60,402 nucleotides of DNA, from positions 1 through 60,402 of the forward strand of contig CANRKU010000006.1 in NCBI GenBank assembly GCA_947631295.1. Direction: 5' to 3'. The notes beneath the pieces were generated by a model, which saw only the letters and a program-made list of their open reading frames with translations, did not search any database and was not told the origin of the DNA. How positions within the stretch are numbered: the first letter of the stretch is position 1; each line of letters starts with the position of its first letter. Below are positions 33,800 to 41,073 of this stretch, in pieces. This DNA comes from an uncultured Bacilli bacterium. Lineage in GTDB: Bacteria; Bacillota_I; Bacilli_A; RF39; UBA660. A program made the translations under genes and the position numbers.

Positions 33800-34621
33800 A
33801 TGAGTAAAAAACGAAAAAAATTAGATAAGCAACTAAAGCATGATAGACAAATTTCTAGAGATAAAAGAAATTCATTAAAGAAAGAAATAAAAGAGAATGT
33901 TTCTTTACATAGAAATAATGAAATTTTTCATATTATATTTATTTCTAAAGAAACAAAAAATATGGAAAAAATATTATTTGATATGTATCCCTTAAGTAAT
34001 GGGTATTTAATTAATATACCAATTATTACTACACAAATGATAAATGAATGTGAAGATAAGACTCCCAAAGGGATAATTTTACATTATTTTGGGATAGAAT
34101 CTGACTGCATTAAATTAATAGATGGAACAAACTTAATTATTGTCAAAAATTTTAGGGTTATTAATAACTTTAAAAATCTAATAGAATTAATAGTACGTCC
34201 ATATAATGAATACACTTGGTATGATAATAATTGTATAACGACGTTATATGGAGAAAGAATTTTTAAAGGAGAAAAATTAAAGGATTTTTTTGCTACTAGA
34301 AATGATTTAGAAAGCCTCTTTGTATTTCAAGACACTATAACAGAAATATTACTGTATAGAATAATACAAAACAAAATAAATAACAATGAATTTTTAAATA
34401 GTTATTGTGGATTTTTCTACAAAAGCACTGGTATTGAAACAGGCAACAGAAAAAAACAAAATGATTCTGTTGGTTGGTCAACACTTTATAAATTGATTGC
34501 TAAAGATGATGAAAGATTAAAAGAAATATTGGCTAATGAAAAAAATGAAATACATGAATTATTAGGTGATGATGATTCCAACCCCAAAAAGTTGATTTTG
34601 CGACAAAAAAATAATAAATAA
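33800..34621 (+). CDS. Unrecognised island protein (273 aa)
   Basis: No family was recognised. A very basic N-terminus (KKRKKLDKQLKHDRQISRD) is followed by a mixed alpha/beta region (FHIIFISKETKNMEKILFD and later YTWYDNNCITTLYGERIF) and a helical C-terminus. The basic start could bind nucleic acid. No membrane or secretion signals are seen. The ribosome site TGAGGTGAC is good. It lies alone between module copies B and C. Confidence 0.75.
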   Translation: MSKKRKKLDKQLKHDRQISRDKRNSLKKEIKENVSLHRNNEIFHIIFISKETKNMEKILFDMYPLSNGYLINIPIITTQMINECEDKTPKGIILHYFGIESDCIKLIDGTNLIIVKNFRVINNFKNLIELIVRPYNEYTWYDNNCITTLYGERIFKGEKLKDFFATRNDLESLFVFQDTITEILLYRIIQNKINNNEFLNSYCGFFYKSTGIETGNRKKQNDSVGWSTLYKLIAKDDERLKEILANEKNEIHELLGDDDSNPKKLILRQKNNK

Positions 34622-34661
34622 TGTAAACAGTAATAAAAAGTTGTCGTATTTCTTACTTTAG

Positions 34662-34757
34662 GCACCAGATTGATAGTTACTCGGAAAATTCGAGTAAAAA
34701 TAGGAAACTCAGACTATTATAGTTCGAGTTTTAAAATGATCAAATTCATGATATAAT
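34662..34757 (+). repeat. Intergenic module copy C (short form)
   Basis: Box GCACCAGATTGATA (34662-34675), an extra mini-hairpin ACTCGGAAAATTCGAGT, then the main hairpin AAACTCAGACT/AGTTCGAGTTT and an extended -10, TGATATAAT (34749-34757). The TTGTCAAT leader is missing, so the 86-aa gene has a short 5' leader with TTTAGGAG. Confidence 0.9.
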
Positions 34758-34781
34758 GATATAAGTTTAGGAGATGTAAAT

Positions 34782-35042
34782 ATGAACTTACGATATGAAC
34801 TTAAGGAAAAATTATGCGATATTAAGGATAATTTGAGAGATTTGATGTCATATACAATTCCGGAAAAAGAACCTTATGATGCACAACAAAAAGCTATAAC
34901 TCGAGGTGTGCAAATATTAGAACAACAATATCAAACTATTAAGCAAAAAAATCAAAGTATGGATGAACATAAAGAATATGAAAAAATTACTGAAGAACCT
35001 AGATTAGTAAAAACAATGTGTCCCCAAAACGAGAAAAAGTAA
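34782..35042 (+). CDS. Small unrecognised island protein (86 aa)
   Basis: Function unknown. The product is helical and charged (LRYELKEKLCDIKDNLRDLM, then a QILEQQYQTIKQK helix), without membrane segments. It has its own module promoter and a TTAGGAG ribosome site. The size and charge would suit an antitoxin, immunity or small regulatory protein, but nothing in the sequence proves it. Confidence 0.65.
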   Translation: MNLRYELKEKLCDIKDNLRDLMSYTIPEKEPYDAQQKAITRGVQILEQQYQTIKQKNQSMDEHKEYEKITEEPRLVKTMCPQNEKK

Positions 35043-35123
35043 AAACGAATTTGATAAAATTTATTTAGTAATTGATTCATAAATCAATAACCTTAAAAGA
35101 AATTGTAGATAATTATGTTACTT

Positions 35124-35245
35124 AACTAGATTGATACTCAAACTTTTGTAGTCCAAGTTTTAATATGGTTGAGTTTATGATAAAATATTTATAGATTGAA
35201 ATTGATATATTTGTCCGTTTAGAAAACATGCTTGCATATTGTCAA
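35124..35245 (+). repeat. Intergenic module copy D (diverged)
   Basis: Box reduced to CTAGATTGATA, hairpin partly eroded (CAAACTTTTGTAGTCCAAGTTT), -10 TGATAAAAT (35178-35186), and a leader with TTTGTCCGTTTAGAAAACATG, CTTGCAT and ATTGTCAA (35238-35245). A further ~95 AT-rich bases without a gene precede the 314-aa gene. Confidence 0.8.
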
Positions 35246-35341
35246 GCAATAGGTGTGAGGTAGCAATTATTTTAGATTGTATAAAATTATTGTAATTATT
35301 TAAGAAAGTAATTATAATATATATTTACGGGAGGGTTTATT

Positions 35342-36286
35342 ATGTTAGAAATTGAAAAGTTAGATGATGAGTTATATAGAGCGATGTATGGATTGCCAAG
35401 AATCGGAGATGTTCATATCATATGGGAAACAATTAAAAGCAAACCAGAAATATTAAGAGAAGCTGTTAAAATTAAAAGAAATAAATGGGATAATGGAGAT
35501 TTAGTGAATGGATTAACAATTTGTGATGCAATATTAACTGATTTTAGCAATGTTGATCAAGTAGCATACAATGAATTAATTCAAAATATTTATACAAATA
35601 CGGATATAGCTAGGATTGTTATAGACGGTGCAAGTAATGGTGGTGATTCTTACTTATTAATGAGTTTATGGAACAATAATATAAAATTAACTGAAAAGCA
35701 AAAAGATTTTGCAGTTAATGAAGCAATGAATAAAATAGGTACTACTAGATATGAAAATAATATGAATAATTACTCTAGAGAACTTGATGGCAAAGGAATT
35801 ACAGATGAGCAAACTGTGTATACTGAATTTAGTGGGTCTATTAATCCTGTAGGTGCTAAAACAGGTAGTATGTATATGGCAAGTGTTTTTGCTTCATTAA
35901 GCAATACTCAAGCTCATGGATGTGGAGATTTTGATATTAGATATTGGATACTTAGAAATCCAAACTGGACTTCGGATGAAAAGCAAAAGTTAATTATGGA
36001 TTTCTGGGCTGATGATGATGTGTATGATGGAGTTTTAGAACAATGGGAGTGGGGTGTAGCCAACGATAGTGCTAATTATAAAGGCGAAACATTGCCACAA
36101 TTTGATAAATCTCAAATGTATGAATATTCTTATGAAGAACTGTTAAAATTCTATGGTAATAAAAAGACTACTGATAGAATATGGAATGAAATACAATTTT
36201 GCAAACAGATGCATAAGTTAAGACCTCAACAATGGGAAATAGAATCTTCAATGCCAAAAAAATTAGTTAAATTTACTCAAAATTAA
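35342..36286 (+). CDS. Unrecognised island protein (314 aa)
   Basis: No family was recognised. The product is acidic and tryptophan-rich, with repeated helical patterns in the first half (IIWETIKSKPEILREAVKIK; TICDAILTDFSNVD; LLMSLWNNNIKLTEKQKDFA) that hint at a helical-repeat scaffold. The second half has AHGCGDFDIRYWILRNPNW and DFWADDDVYDGVLEQW. No signal peptide is seen. The ribosome site GGGAGGG is strong. It is expressed from module copy D. Confidence 0.75.
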   Translation: MLEIEKLDDELYRAMYGLPRIGDVHIIWETIKSKPEILREAVKIKRNKWDNGDLVNGLTICDAILTDFSNVDQVAYNELIQNIYTNTDIARIVIDGASNGGDSYLLMSLWNNNIKLTEKQKDFAVNEAMNKIGTTRYENNMNNYSRELDGKGITDEQTVYTEFSGSINPVGAKTGSMYMASVFASLSNTQAHGCGDFDIRYWILRNPNWTSDEKQKLIMDFWADDDVYDGVLEQWEWGVANDSANYKGETLPQFDKSQMYEYSYEELLKFYGNKKTTDRIWNEIQFCKQMHKLRPQQWEIESSMPKKLVKFTQN

Positions 36287-36377
36287 GAAATTAAAAAAAA
36301 TATAAAGCAATAATATATTATAGTTATTTTATTAAAGATTCTTTAGCTCAAAAAGTTGTCATATTTCTTCCTTTAGG

Positions 36378-36524
36378 GCACCAGATTGATGGGAAACTCG
36401 AACTTTATAGGAAAACTCGAACTTTATAGTTTGAGTTTTAAAATACTTAAAAATATGATAAAATGTCATATAGATTAAATTGCTACATTTGTCAATTTAG
36501 AAACATGCTTGTATATTAACATAA
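36378..36524 (+). repeat. Intergenic module copy E
   Basis: Box GCACCAGATTGAT (36378-36390). AAACTCGAACTTTATAGG is duplicated, giving two left hairpin arms before AGTTTGAGTTTT. The -10 is TGATAAAAT (36456-36464). The leader has TTTGTCAATTTAG, CATGCTTG and TATATTAAC. It precedes the HAD gene. Confidence 0.9.
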
Positions 36525-36550
36525 CAATATTCATTAAGGGGTATGATAGC

Positions 36551-37183
36551 ATGATAAAAAGACTAATTTTTGATATAGATGGTACTCTTATTAAAAATGT
36601 TCGATTTCAGGATAGTATCACACAGACATTAAAAGAAACTAGAATATATTCAGATAAGAATTTAGAAATATTTTTAAATTCTATTAAAGATTATGAAAAG
36701 CATTACGACAATTATAATTCCACTGATTATTTAAATTTTTTGGGTAATCAATTAGGTATAAACTTAGAAAGCAATTTTCTTGAAATATTTTTTAAACATT
36801 TAAAAACTGCAATTCCTAATAATTTTGATGGAATACAAGAAATACAAGAAACTTTACAATATTTAAGCAAAAAATATGAATTAGTTTTATTATCTAATTA
36901 TTTTGAAAAATCTCAAAGAAATAGATTAGAAGCAATGGGAATAAATAAATATTTCAAAAAATATTATGGTGAAAATAAAATAAAACCATATGATGAATCC
37001 TATTGGCAAGCCAAAGGAATATTCCAGCCATCTGAATGCATAATAATTGGAGATGATTTGGAATTAGATATTAAAAAGCCTTCAAAACTTGGATTCAGAA
37101 CTATTTTAGTTACTGATGAAGAAGACATTTTAATAGATACCATAAAAATTCAAAATATTAAAGAATTAAGAAAAATATTATAG
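36551..37183 (+). CDS. HAD-superfamily hydrolase (phosphatase type)
   Basis: Motif I is IFDIDGTLI (nucleophile Asp near residue 8), motif II is LLSNYF, the conserved Lys is in NKIKPYDESYW and motif III is IIGDDLELDIKKPSKLG. The cap is small and helical, as in phosphoglycolate phosphatase-like members. The substrate is unknown. ATG 36551 has AAGGGG nine bases upstream; the longer frame from 36509 has none and lies in the module leader. The next module begins immediately after its stop. Confidence 0.88.
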   Translation: MIKRLIFDIDGTLIKNVRFQDSITQTLKETRIYSDKNLEIFLNSIKDYEKHYDNYNSTDYLNFLGNQLGINLESNFLEIFFKHLKTAIPNNFDGIQEIQETLQYLSKKYELVLLSNYFEKSQRNRLEAMGINKYFKKYYGENKIKPYDESYWQAKGIFQPSECIIIGDDLELDIKKPSKLGFRTILVTDEEDILIDTIKIQNIKELRKIL

Positions 37184-37332
37184 TTTTCGTTATTTCTTTC
37201 TTTAGGGAGCAGATTGATATAAACTCGGACTTTTATAGTTTAAGTTTTAAAATGCCAAATTTATGCTATAATTTTTATGGGTTGAATTGATATATTTATC
37301 AATTTAGAAAAACACACTTGCACATTAACAAA
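37184..37332 (+). repeat. Intergenic module copy F
   Basis: It starts at the HAD stop codon with TTTTCGTTATTTCTTTCTTT. The box is slightly changed (GAGCAGATTGATA, 37207-37219). The hairpin is AAACTCGGACT/AGTTTAAGTTT, the extended -10 is TGCTATAAT (37264-37272) and the leader has ATTTATCAATTTAG, CTTGCA and ATTAACAA. Confidence 0.9.
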
Positions 37333-37362
37333 ATCAATATAAATATTAGATAGGGTGGAATA

Positions 37363-37848
37363 ATGCATTTTTATTTATTAGATCATGAAGCAACATTTAA
37401 AGATTTAGAAAAATTTAATTTTCCTAATCAAAAAATAGGAGTAATTGCTCATATAGAAAATTCTGATGGAGAAATACTTTTACAACAAAGAGGAGAAAAA
37501 TCACGGGATGAAAATGATTTATTTGAAGAAATTGGTGGAAAGGTTGATCTAGAAGATGTAAGCCTTCAATCAGCAATTATTCGTGAAATAAGAGAAGAAG
37601 CAGGAGAGGAAATTAATTTAGAATTTATTGGTTCTATTGGAATTTATCACTGTTTTAAAAATGATATTAATTGGATATTTGTTATTTATTTTGCTAAATA
37701 TATCGATGGTAATATTAAAGTGATGGAACCAACAAAATGCAAGAGTTATCATTTCTTTAAATATGAGGAAGCTATAAAATCAGATAAAGTAACCGATAGC
37801 TGTAAATATTTGATTAAAGCTATTAATAAATATCATTTAAATAAATAA
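37363..37848 (+). CDS. NUDIX hydrolase
   Basis: The NUDIX box is GGKVDLEDVSLQSAI followed by IREIREEAGEEI (about residues 63-90), matching G-x5-E-x7-R-E-x2-E-E-x-G-U. Length 161 aa is normal. Such enzymes cleave nucleoside diphosphates linked to another group; the substrate is unknown. It is the last gene of the array, behind module F, and the GGGTGG ribosome site is good. Confidence 0.9.
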   Translation: MHFYLLDHEATFKDLEKFNFPNQKIGVIAHIENSDGEILLQQRGEKSRDENDLFEEIGGKVDLEDVSLQSAIIREIREEAGEEINLEFIGSIGIYHCFKNDINWIFVIYFAKYIDGNIKVMEPTKCKSYHFFKYEEAIKSDKVTDSCKYLIKAINKYHLNK

Positions 37849-37856
37849 TATAAAAA

Positions 37857-37887
37857 TAATCGTTATCTCATTTCTTCCTTTACAACC
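37857..37887 (+). repeat. Truncated module copy G at the array end
   Basis: AATCGTTATCTCATTTCTTCCTTTA matches the upstream part of the modules seen before copies C, E and F, but the similarity stops exactly where GGCACCAG would begin. It is taken as the right edge of the array. Confidence 0.6.
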
Positions 37888-37901
37888 TAAATTTTGTAAT
37901 A

Positions 37902-37935
37902 AAAAACTACTAATTTTAATCTTAGTAGTCTTTTT
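37902..37935. terminator. Bidirectional terminator at the array end
   Basis: ACTACTAA (37906-37913) pairs with TTAGTAGT (37922-37929), with A-run and T-run flanks on both sides. It can serve the NUDIX gene and the convergent DUF2798 gene. Confidence 0.8.
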
Positions 37936-37936
37936 A

Positions 37937-38443
37937 TTACTTTTTAAATATCCATTTGAATATTCTTCTTGTAATTGGTTGAATCAAAAATAATTGTCCT
38001 AATAAAGCAAACGGAAAATTTAGTACTACTGTTTGCAGAAAATTAGGAATCAATGATTTTAAAAAATGTGTTACTGTTAGTCCTGCATCATGAAAAATAA
38101 ATGCTGGAAATATTCCTTTATAAAGAATAGTTGCATAAAAGCTCATTAAAGGGCACATGATACATACTGTTGCACATATGATAGCAGTTTCTACAATCAT
38201 AGGTTTATATTCTTTTGGGTTAATTGTTTTTAAAGCCAATTTAACTGATAATGGACTGCCAATAAAAATTTCTGATAAATAAGCAAGTACAAATTCAATA
38301 GGAATTAAAGTGAGTGCAAATTGATAATCTACCTTTAAAATACCACCATTTTCAATACTTAAGCAATAAAAAACAAAGCAGGGAACAGTAATAATTACAG
38401 TAATTAGTGCATAGATAAGCTTTTCTTTTTTAGATTCTATCAT
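37937..38443 (-). CDS. DUF2798-like four-helix membrane protein
   Basis: 168 aa with four hydrophobic helices arranged as two similar pairs, each beginning with a lysine-rich turn. It matches the DUF2798 pattern from memory (AYLSEIFIGSPLSVKLA and the duplicated 'M-S-F' helix). Function unknown. AAAGGAG precedes the start. Its 5' region holds a structured RNA-like element and a T-run, so its transcription is probably attenuated by a ligand or condition. Confidence 0.75.
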   Translation of the reverse strand: MIESKKEKLIYALITVIITVPCFVFYCLSIENGGILKVDYQFALTLIPIEFVLAYLSEIFIGSPLSVKLALKTINPKEYKPMIVETAIICATVCIMCPLMSFYATILYKGIFPAFIFHDAGLTVTHFLKSLIPNFLQTVVLNFPFALLGQLFLIQPITRRIFKWIFKK

Positions 38444-38469
38444 AATAACTCCTTTCTATTTTATTGCAA

Positions 38470-38546
38470 GAAAAAACACATGTCTATCCAATTACCTATT
38501 TTGTACCGTAATCAGATTTACGAGTTAAAATTAACTCAACATGTGT
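38470..38546 (-). promoter_or_regulatory. Structured leader, riboswitch-like attenuator, before the DUF2798 gene
   Basis: Read on the minus strand: P1 ACACATGT pairs with ACATGTGT, enclosing about 55 bases. Inside are P2 GAGTTAA/TTAACTC and P3 GTAA/TTAC, and alternative pairing of TTAC with a later GTAA is possible. Six T directly follow P1, then an AAAGGAG ribosome site. An extended -10, TGTTATGCT, lies upstream (38587-38579). I do not recognise it as a known riboswitch class. Confidence 0.5.
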
Positions 38547-38702
38547 CGTTTACTACTTATTTCTTACAAATCTATCTAAGCATAACATAAAATTTGAAAT
38601 ATTTCTAGTAACATTTTTTCTTTTTTGTACAATGTAAACTTTTCAATAAAATACTAGCAGATAAAAAATTATATTTATAATCATTTCATTTATTCAGACT
38701 TT

Positions 38703-39737
38703 TTATTTTAATTTTTGAATTATAATACTAACAGTAGGACTAATAAGAGGAGAATTTAATTTTAGAGAGCTTGCAGGTGGACTTTCTATAATAATAGAGT
38801 TCTTACCTAAATTGGTTAATTGACACCATTGTCTATCATTAGTAAAATCTAGAATTCCAGATCCTGTAACTAGAGTAGGAGTAGTTCCATCGGCCCAAAG
38901 AGAGGTACCCATATATACAATATCTTCTCCAACCTTTTTAAAACCAATAGAAATCATATTTGAATTCGTTTGTGGACTAATTGGTGGAACTATTCGTGCA
39001 AGTACGGAAAAATCAATTTTATAAACTCCTGATTCAAAAAATGTAATAGTATTATTTTCACTATTCATATAAAAAAGAGAATCTGTATCAATAGGTTTTG
39101 AAGCTATAGGTAAGTTTTCATCTGGTAAAATAGTACGACTTTGGTCTCCTAAATCTTGGGATGTAGTTAGAAAAAAAGCAACAGGTAAATTTACAGTTCC
39201 TGGTATTCCTTGGGGACCTTGGTCTCCTTTTGGACCTTGATCACCCTTAGGACCTTGAGGACCTTGGTCTCCTTTGGGACCACGGATAATCCCAACATTA
39301 ATCCATTTATCTGTTTCATCTGCCCAGACATATAAGTAATCTCCTACTAAGTAAGAATCACCCTTAGAACCTTGTGGATGATTCTTTTGTAGTTCTTGTT
39401 CAGTAGCATAATATCCTAAAATGGTTACACTATTTCCATCTATTCCTTGAGGACCAGTAGGACCCGTTGCACCTATTTCTCCTTGATCACCCTTAGGACC
39501 TCGTATTACTCCTACATCCATCCATTCTTTAGTAGAATTCATCCATACATAAAGTTGTTCTCCAACGATATAGGCATTTCCTATTTCTCCAGTTGGATGT
39601 TCTTTGATAAAATCATCATAATTATCATAGCTACCTAAAATGGTCATAGTAGCACCAACTTCTCCTTGAGGTCCAGTTGGCCCAGTAGGTCCTAAGATAA
39701 AACAATTTTTTGGTAAATAAGAAAATTTATCATTCAT
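38703..39737 (-). CDS. Collagen-like spore-surface protein with duplicated globular insert
   Basis: The protein mixes [10 protein letters not shown]-type collagen triplets (about residues 16-28, 80-98, 152-180) with two copies of a ~50-aa globular module. Each copy reads TILG-Y, a short helix, HP-G-GDSYLVG-YLYVW and W-(D/N)VG-IRGPKGDQG. The last ~165 residues form a C-terminal beta-rich domain like the TNF-like cap of exosporium collagens. No signal peptide is seen, as expected for a protein made in the mother cell. It is probably exosporium or a related surface fibre. Confidence 0.8.
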   Translation of the reverse strand: MNDKFSYLPKNCFILGPTGPTGPQGEVGATMTILGSYDNYDDFIKEHPTGEIGNAYIVGEQLYVWMNSTKEWMDVGVIRGPKGDQGEIGATGPTGPQGIDGNSVTILGYYATEQELQKNHPQGSKGDSYLVGDYLYVWADETDKWINVGIIRGPKGDQGPQGPKGDQGPKGDQGPQGIPGTVNLPVAFFLTTSQDLGDQSRTILPDENLPIASKPIDTDSLFYMNSENNTITFFESGVYKIDFSVLARIVPPISPQTNSNMISIGFKKVGEDIVYMGTSLWADGTTPTLVTGSGILDFTNDRQWCQLTNLGKNSIIIESPPASSLKLNSPLISPTVSIIIQKLK

Positions 39738-39786
39738 ATTTTTTCTACCTTTCTAATCATTGATATACTATATCATATGAATCAAA

Positions 39787-41007
39787 CTAGCTATAAATAC
39801 TATTTGTCATATTAGTAACAGCAGTTAGGATATAAGATATTTTATACCAGGTTTGATAATTGACTTCTCCTGTTTGTGATAAAGAGAAAACTTTTTGAAA
39901 TGTTTTAACTGCATCTTTAGTATCACTTCCAAAATAACCATTTGGATTTTTAATAACAGGAATTCCTGGATAACTCCCTCTAATATAGTTTAGGGTATTT
40001 TGTAAGATATAAACATCATTACTACAATCTCCTTCTTTTAAATTGGTAGTAAAAGAATAAGGATAATCTTGGGTAGTTTTTGCTTCATAAATATTAATAT
40101 TACTTCCATAGTAAAATCTTAAAATATCTAAAGCACTATAACCTCTATCTCCTAATGACTTTGATCCCCATTGGCTTAAATAACCTTCCTCTGTTGTATC
40201 ACTTTTATAATGAGCTAGTAATGGTTCTATTCGAATTCCACTTCGAATATAGTTTGTAAAAATATCATCTACTATATTAGAAATTGGTTCAAAAATTGTA
40301 CCATTTCTTGTATATTTTTGATCATAAGTGGTTGTCGATGTGATTGTAAAATTATATCCTCTACTAGGATACCATTCAGTATAAATGCGATTTAAAGTAA
40401 AAGAAATAATTGCTAAGATATTTGCTTTTATAGTTTCTGTTGGCCAAGTACTATAAATCTCACTGCTAGCAACGTTCTTGATATAATCAATAAAAGGAAC
40501 GGTATAATTAATGGCATTCGTATTACTTGGGATTCCATCATGAACAATGATATTTGCTGGAATTAAAACTTCTGATAAAAGAATTGGGGCAATTCCTGAA
40601 TCGGTGGTAGTATCTTCTTGTTCAATATATGGTGGATAGTCTCCCCATAATGTATTTGGACTAATTTCTGAAACATTTTCATTTTGATTTTCATCAATAG
40701 AAGTTAAGTAAATATTTTGGATAGAAGTAATTCCATCAAATATTTGTACTCCTTCAATTGTAGTAGGAGTAAGACCTAATGCTGTTACACTAACATCATA
40801 AGTTTCATATGGTCTGGTTGTTTGTTGTTCTTCTTCGGAATAATTTTTACTAACGGTTTCTAACGTTAATAATTCTGTTTGTCCATTTTCGTTAGTATTA
40901 GTAGTCATTATAATATTACCGTTTTTTGATATAGTAACTGTTGCATTTTTAACAGGATTTGCAATACTATCACTATATACATTTATTAATAAATATCCGT
41001 TTATCAT
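39787..41007 (-). CDS. SleC-like spore cortex-lytic protein
   Basis: The order is an N-terminal CnaB-like/beta region (YLLINVYSDSIANPVKNATV), then a SleC-type catalytic region of the SpoIID fold with TVPFIDYIKNVASSEIYSTW, ANILAIISFTLNRIYTEWY, YLSQWGSKSLGDRGYSALDIL and a Tyr-rich end. A C-terminal peptidoglycan-binding domain (about 325-390) contains DVYILQNTLNYI, GYFGSDTKDAVKTFQ and TGEVNYQTWYK. SleC proteins are lytic transglycosylases that open the cortex at germination. No signal peptide is seen. It is divergent from the LysM gene. Confidence 0.82.
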   Translation of the reverse strand: MINGYLLINVYSDSIANPVKNATVTISKNGNIIMTTNTNENGQTELLTLETVSKNYSEEEQQTTRPYETYDVSVTALGLTPTTIEGVQIFDGITSIQNIYLTSIDENQNENVSEISPNTLWGDYPPYIEQEDTTTDSGIAPILLSEVLIPANIIVHDGIPSNTNAINYTVPFIDYIKNVASSEIYSTWPTETIKANILAIISFTLNRIYTEWYPSRGYNFTITSTTTYDQKYTRNGTIFEPISNIVDDIFTNYIRSGIRIEPLLAHYKSDTTEEGYLSQWGSKSLGDRGYSALDILRFYYGSNINIYEAKTTQDYPYSFTTNLKEGDCSNDVYILQNTLNYIRGSYPGIPVIKNPNGYFGSDTKDAVKTFQKVFSLSQTGEVNYQTWYKISYILTAVTNMTNSIYS

Positions 41008-41073
41008 ATTTCACCTCATTATATTATATATAATATCTTTCCAATAAATGAATATAATTGATTAGGTGATGTT

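Noticed and set aside
30663-37887. CRISPR-like array of the intergenic repeats
   Set aside because: Repeats are 95-150 bp, imperfect and separated by whole genes of 0.3-2 kb; no cas genes are present.
38476-38546. tRNA or tRNA-like gene on the minus strand
   Set aside because: Size and three stems are suggestive, but there is no T-arm with TTCRA, no CCA and no proper seven-base anticodon loop.
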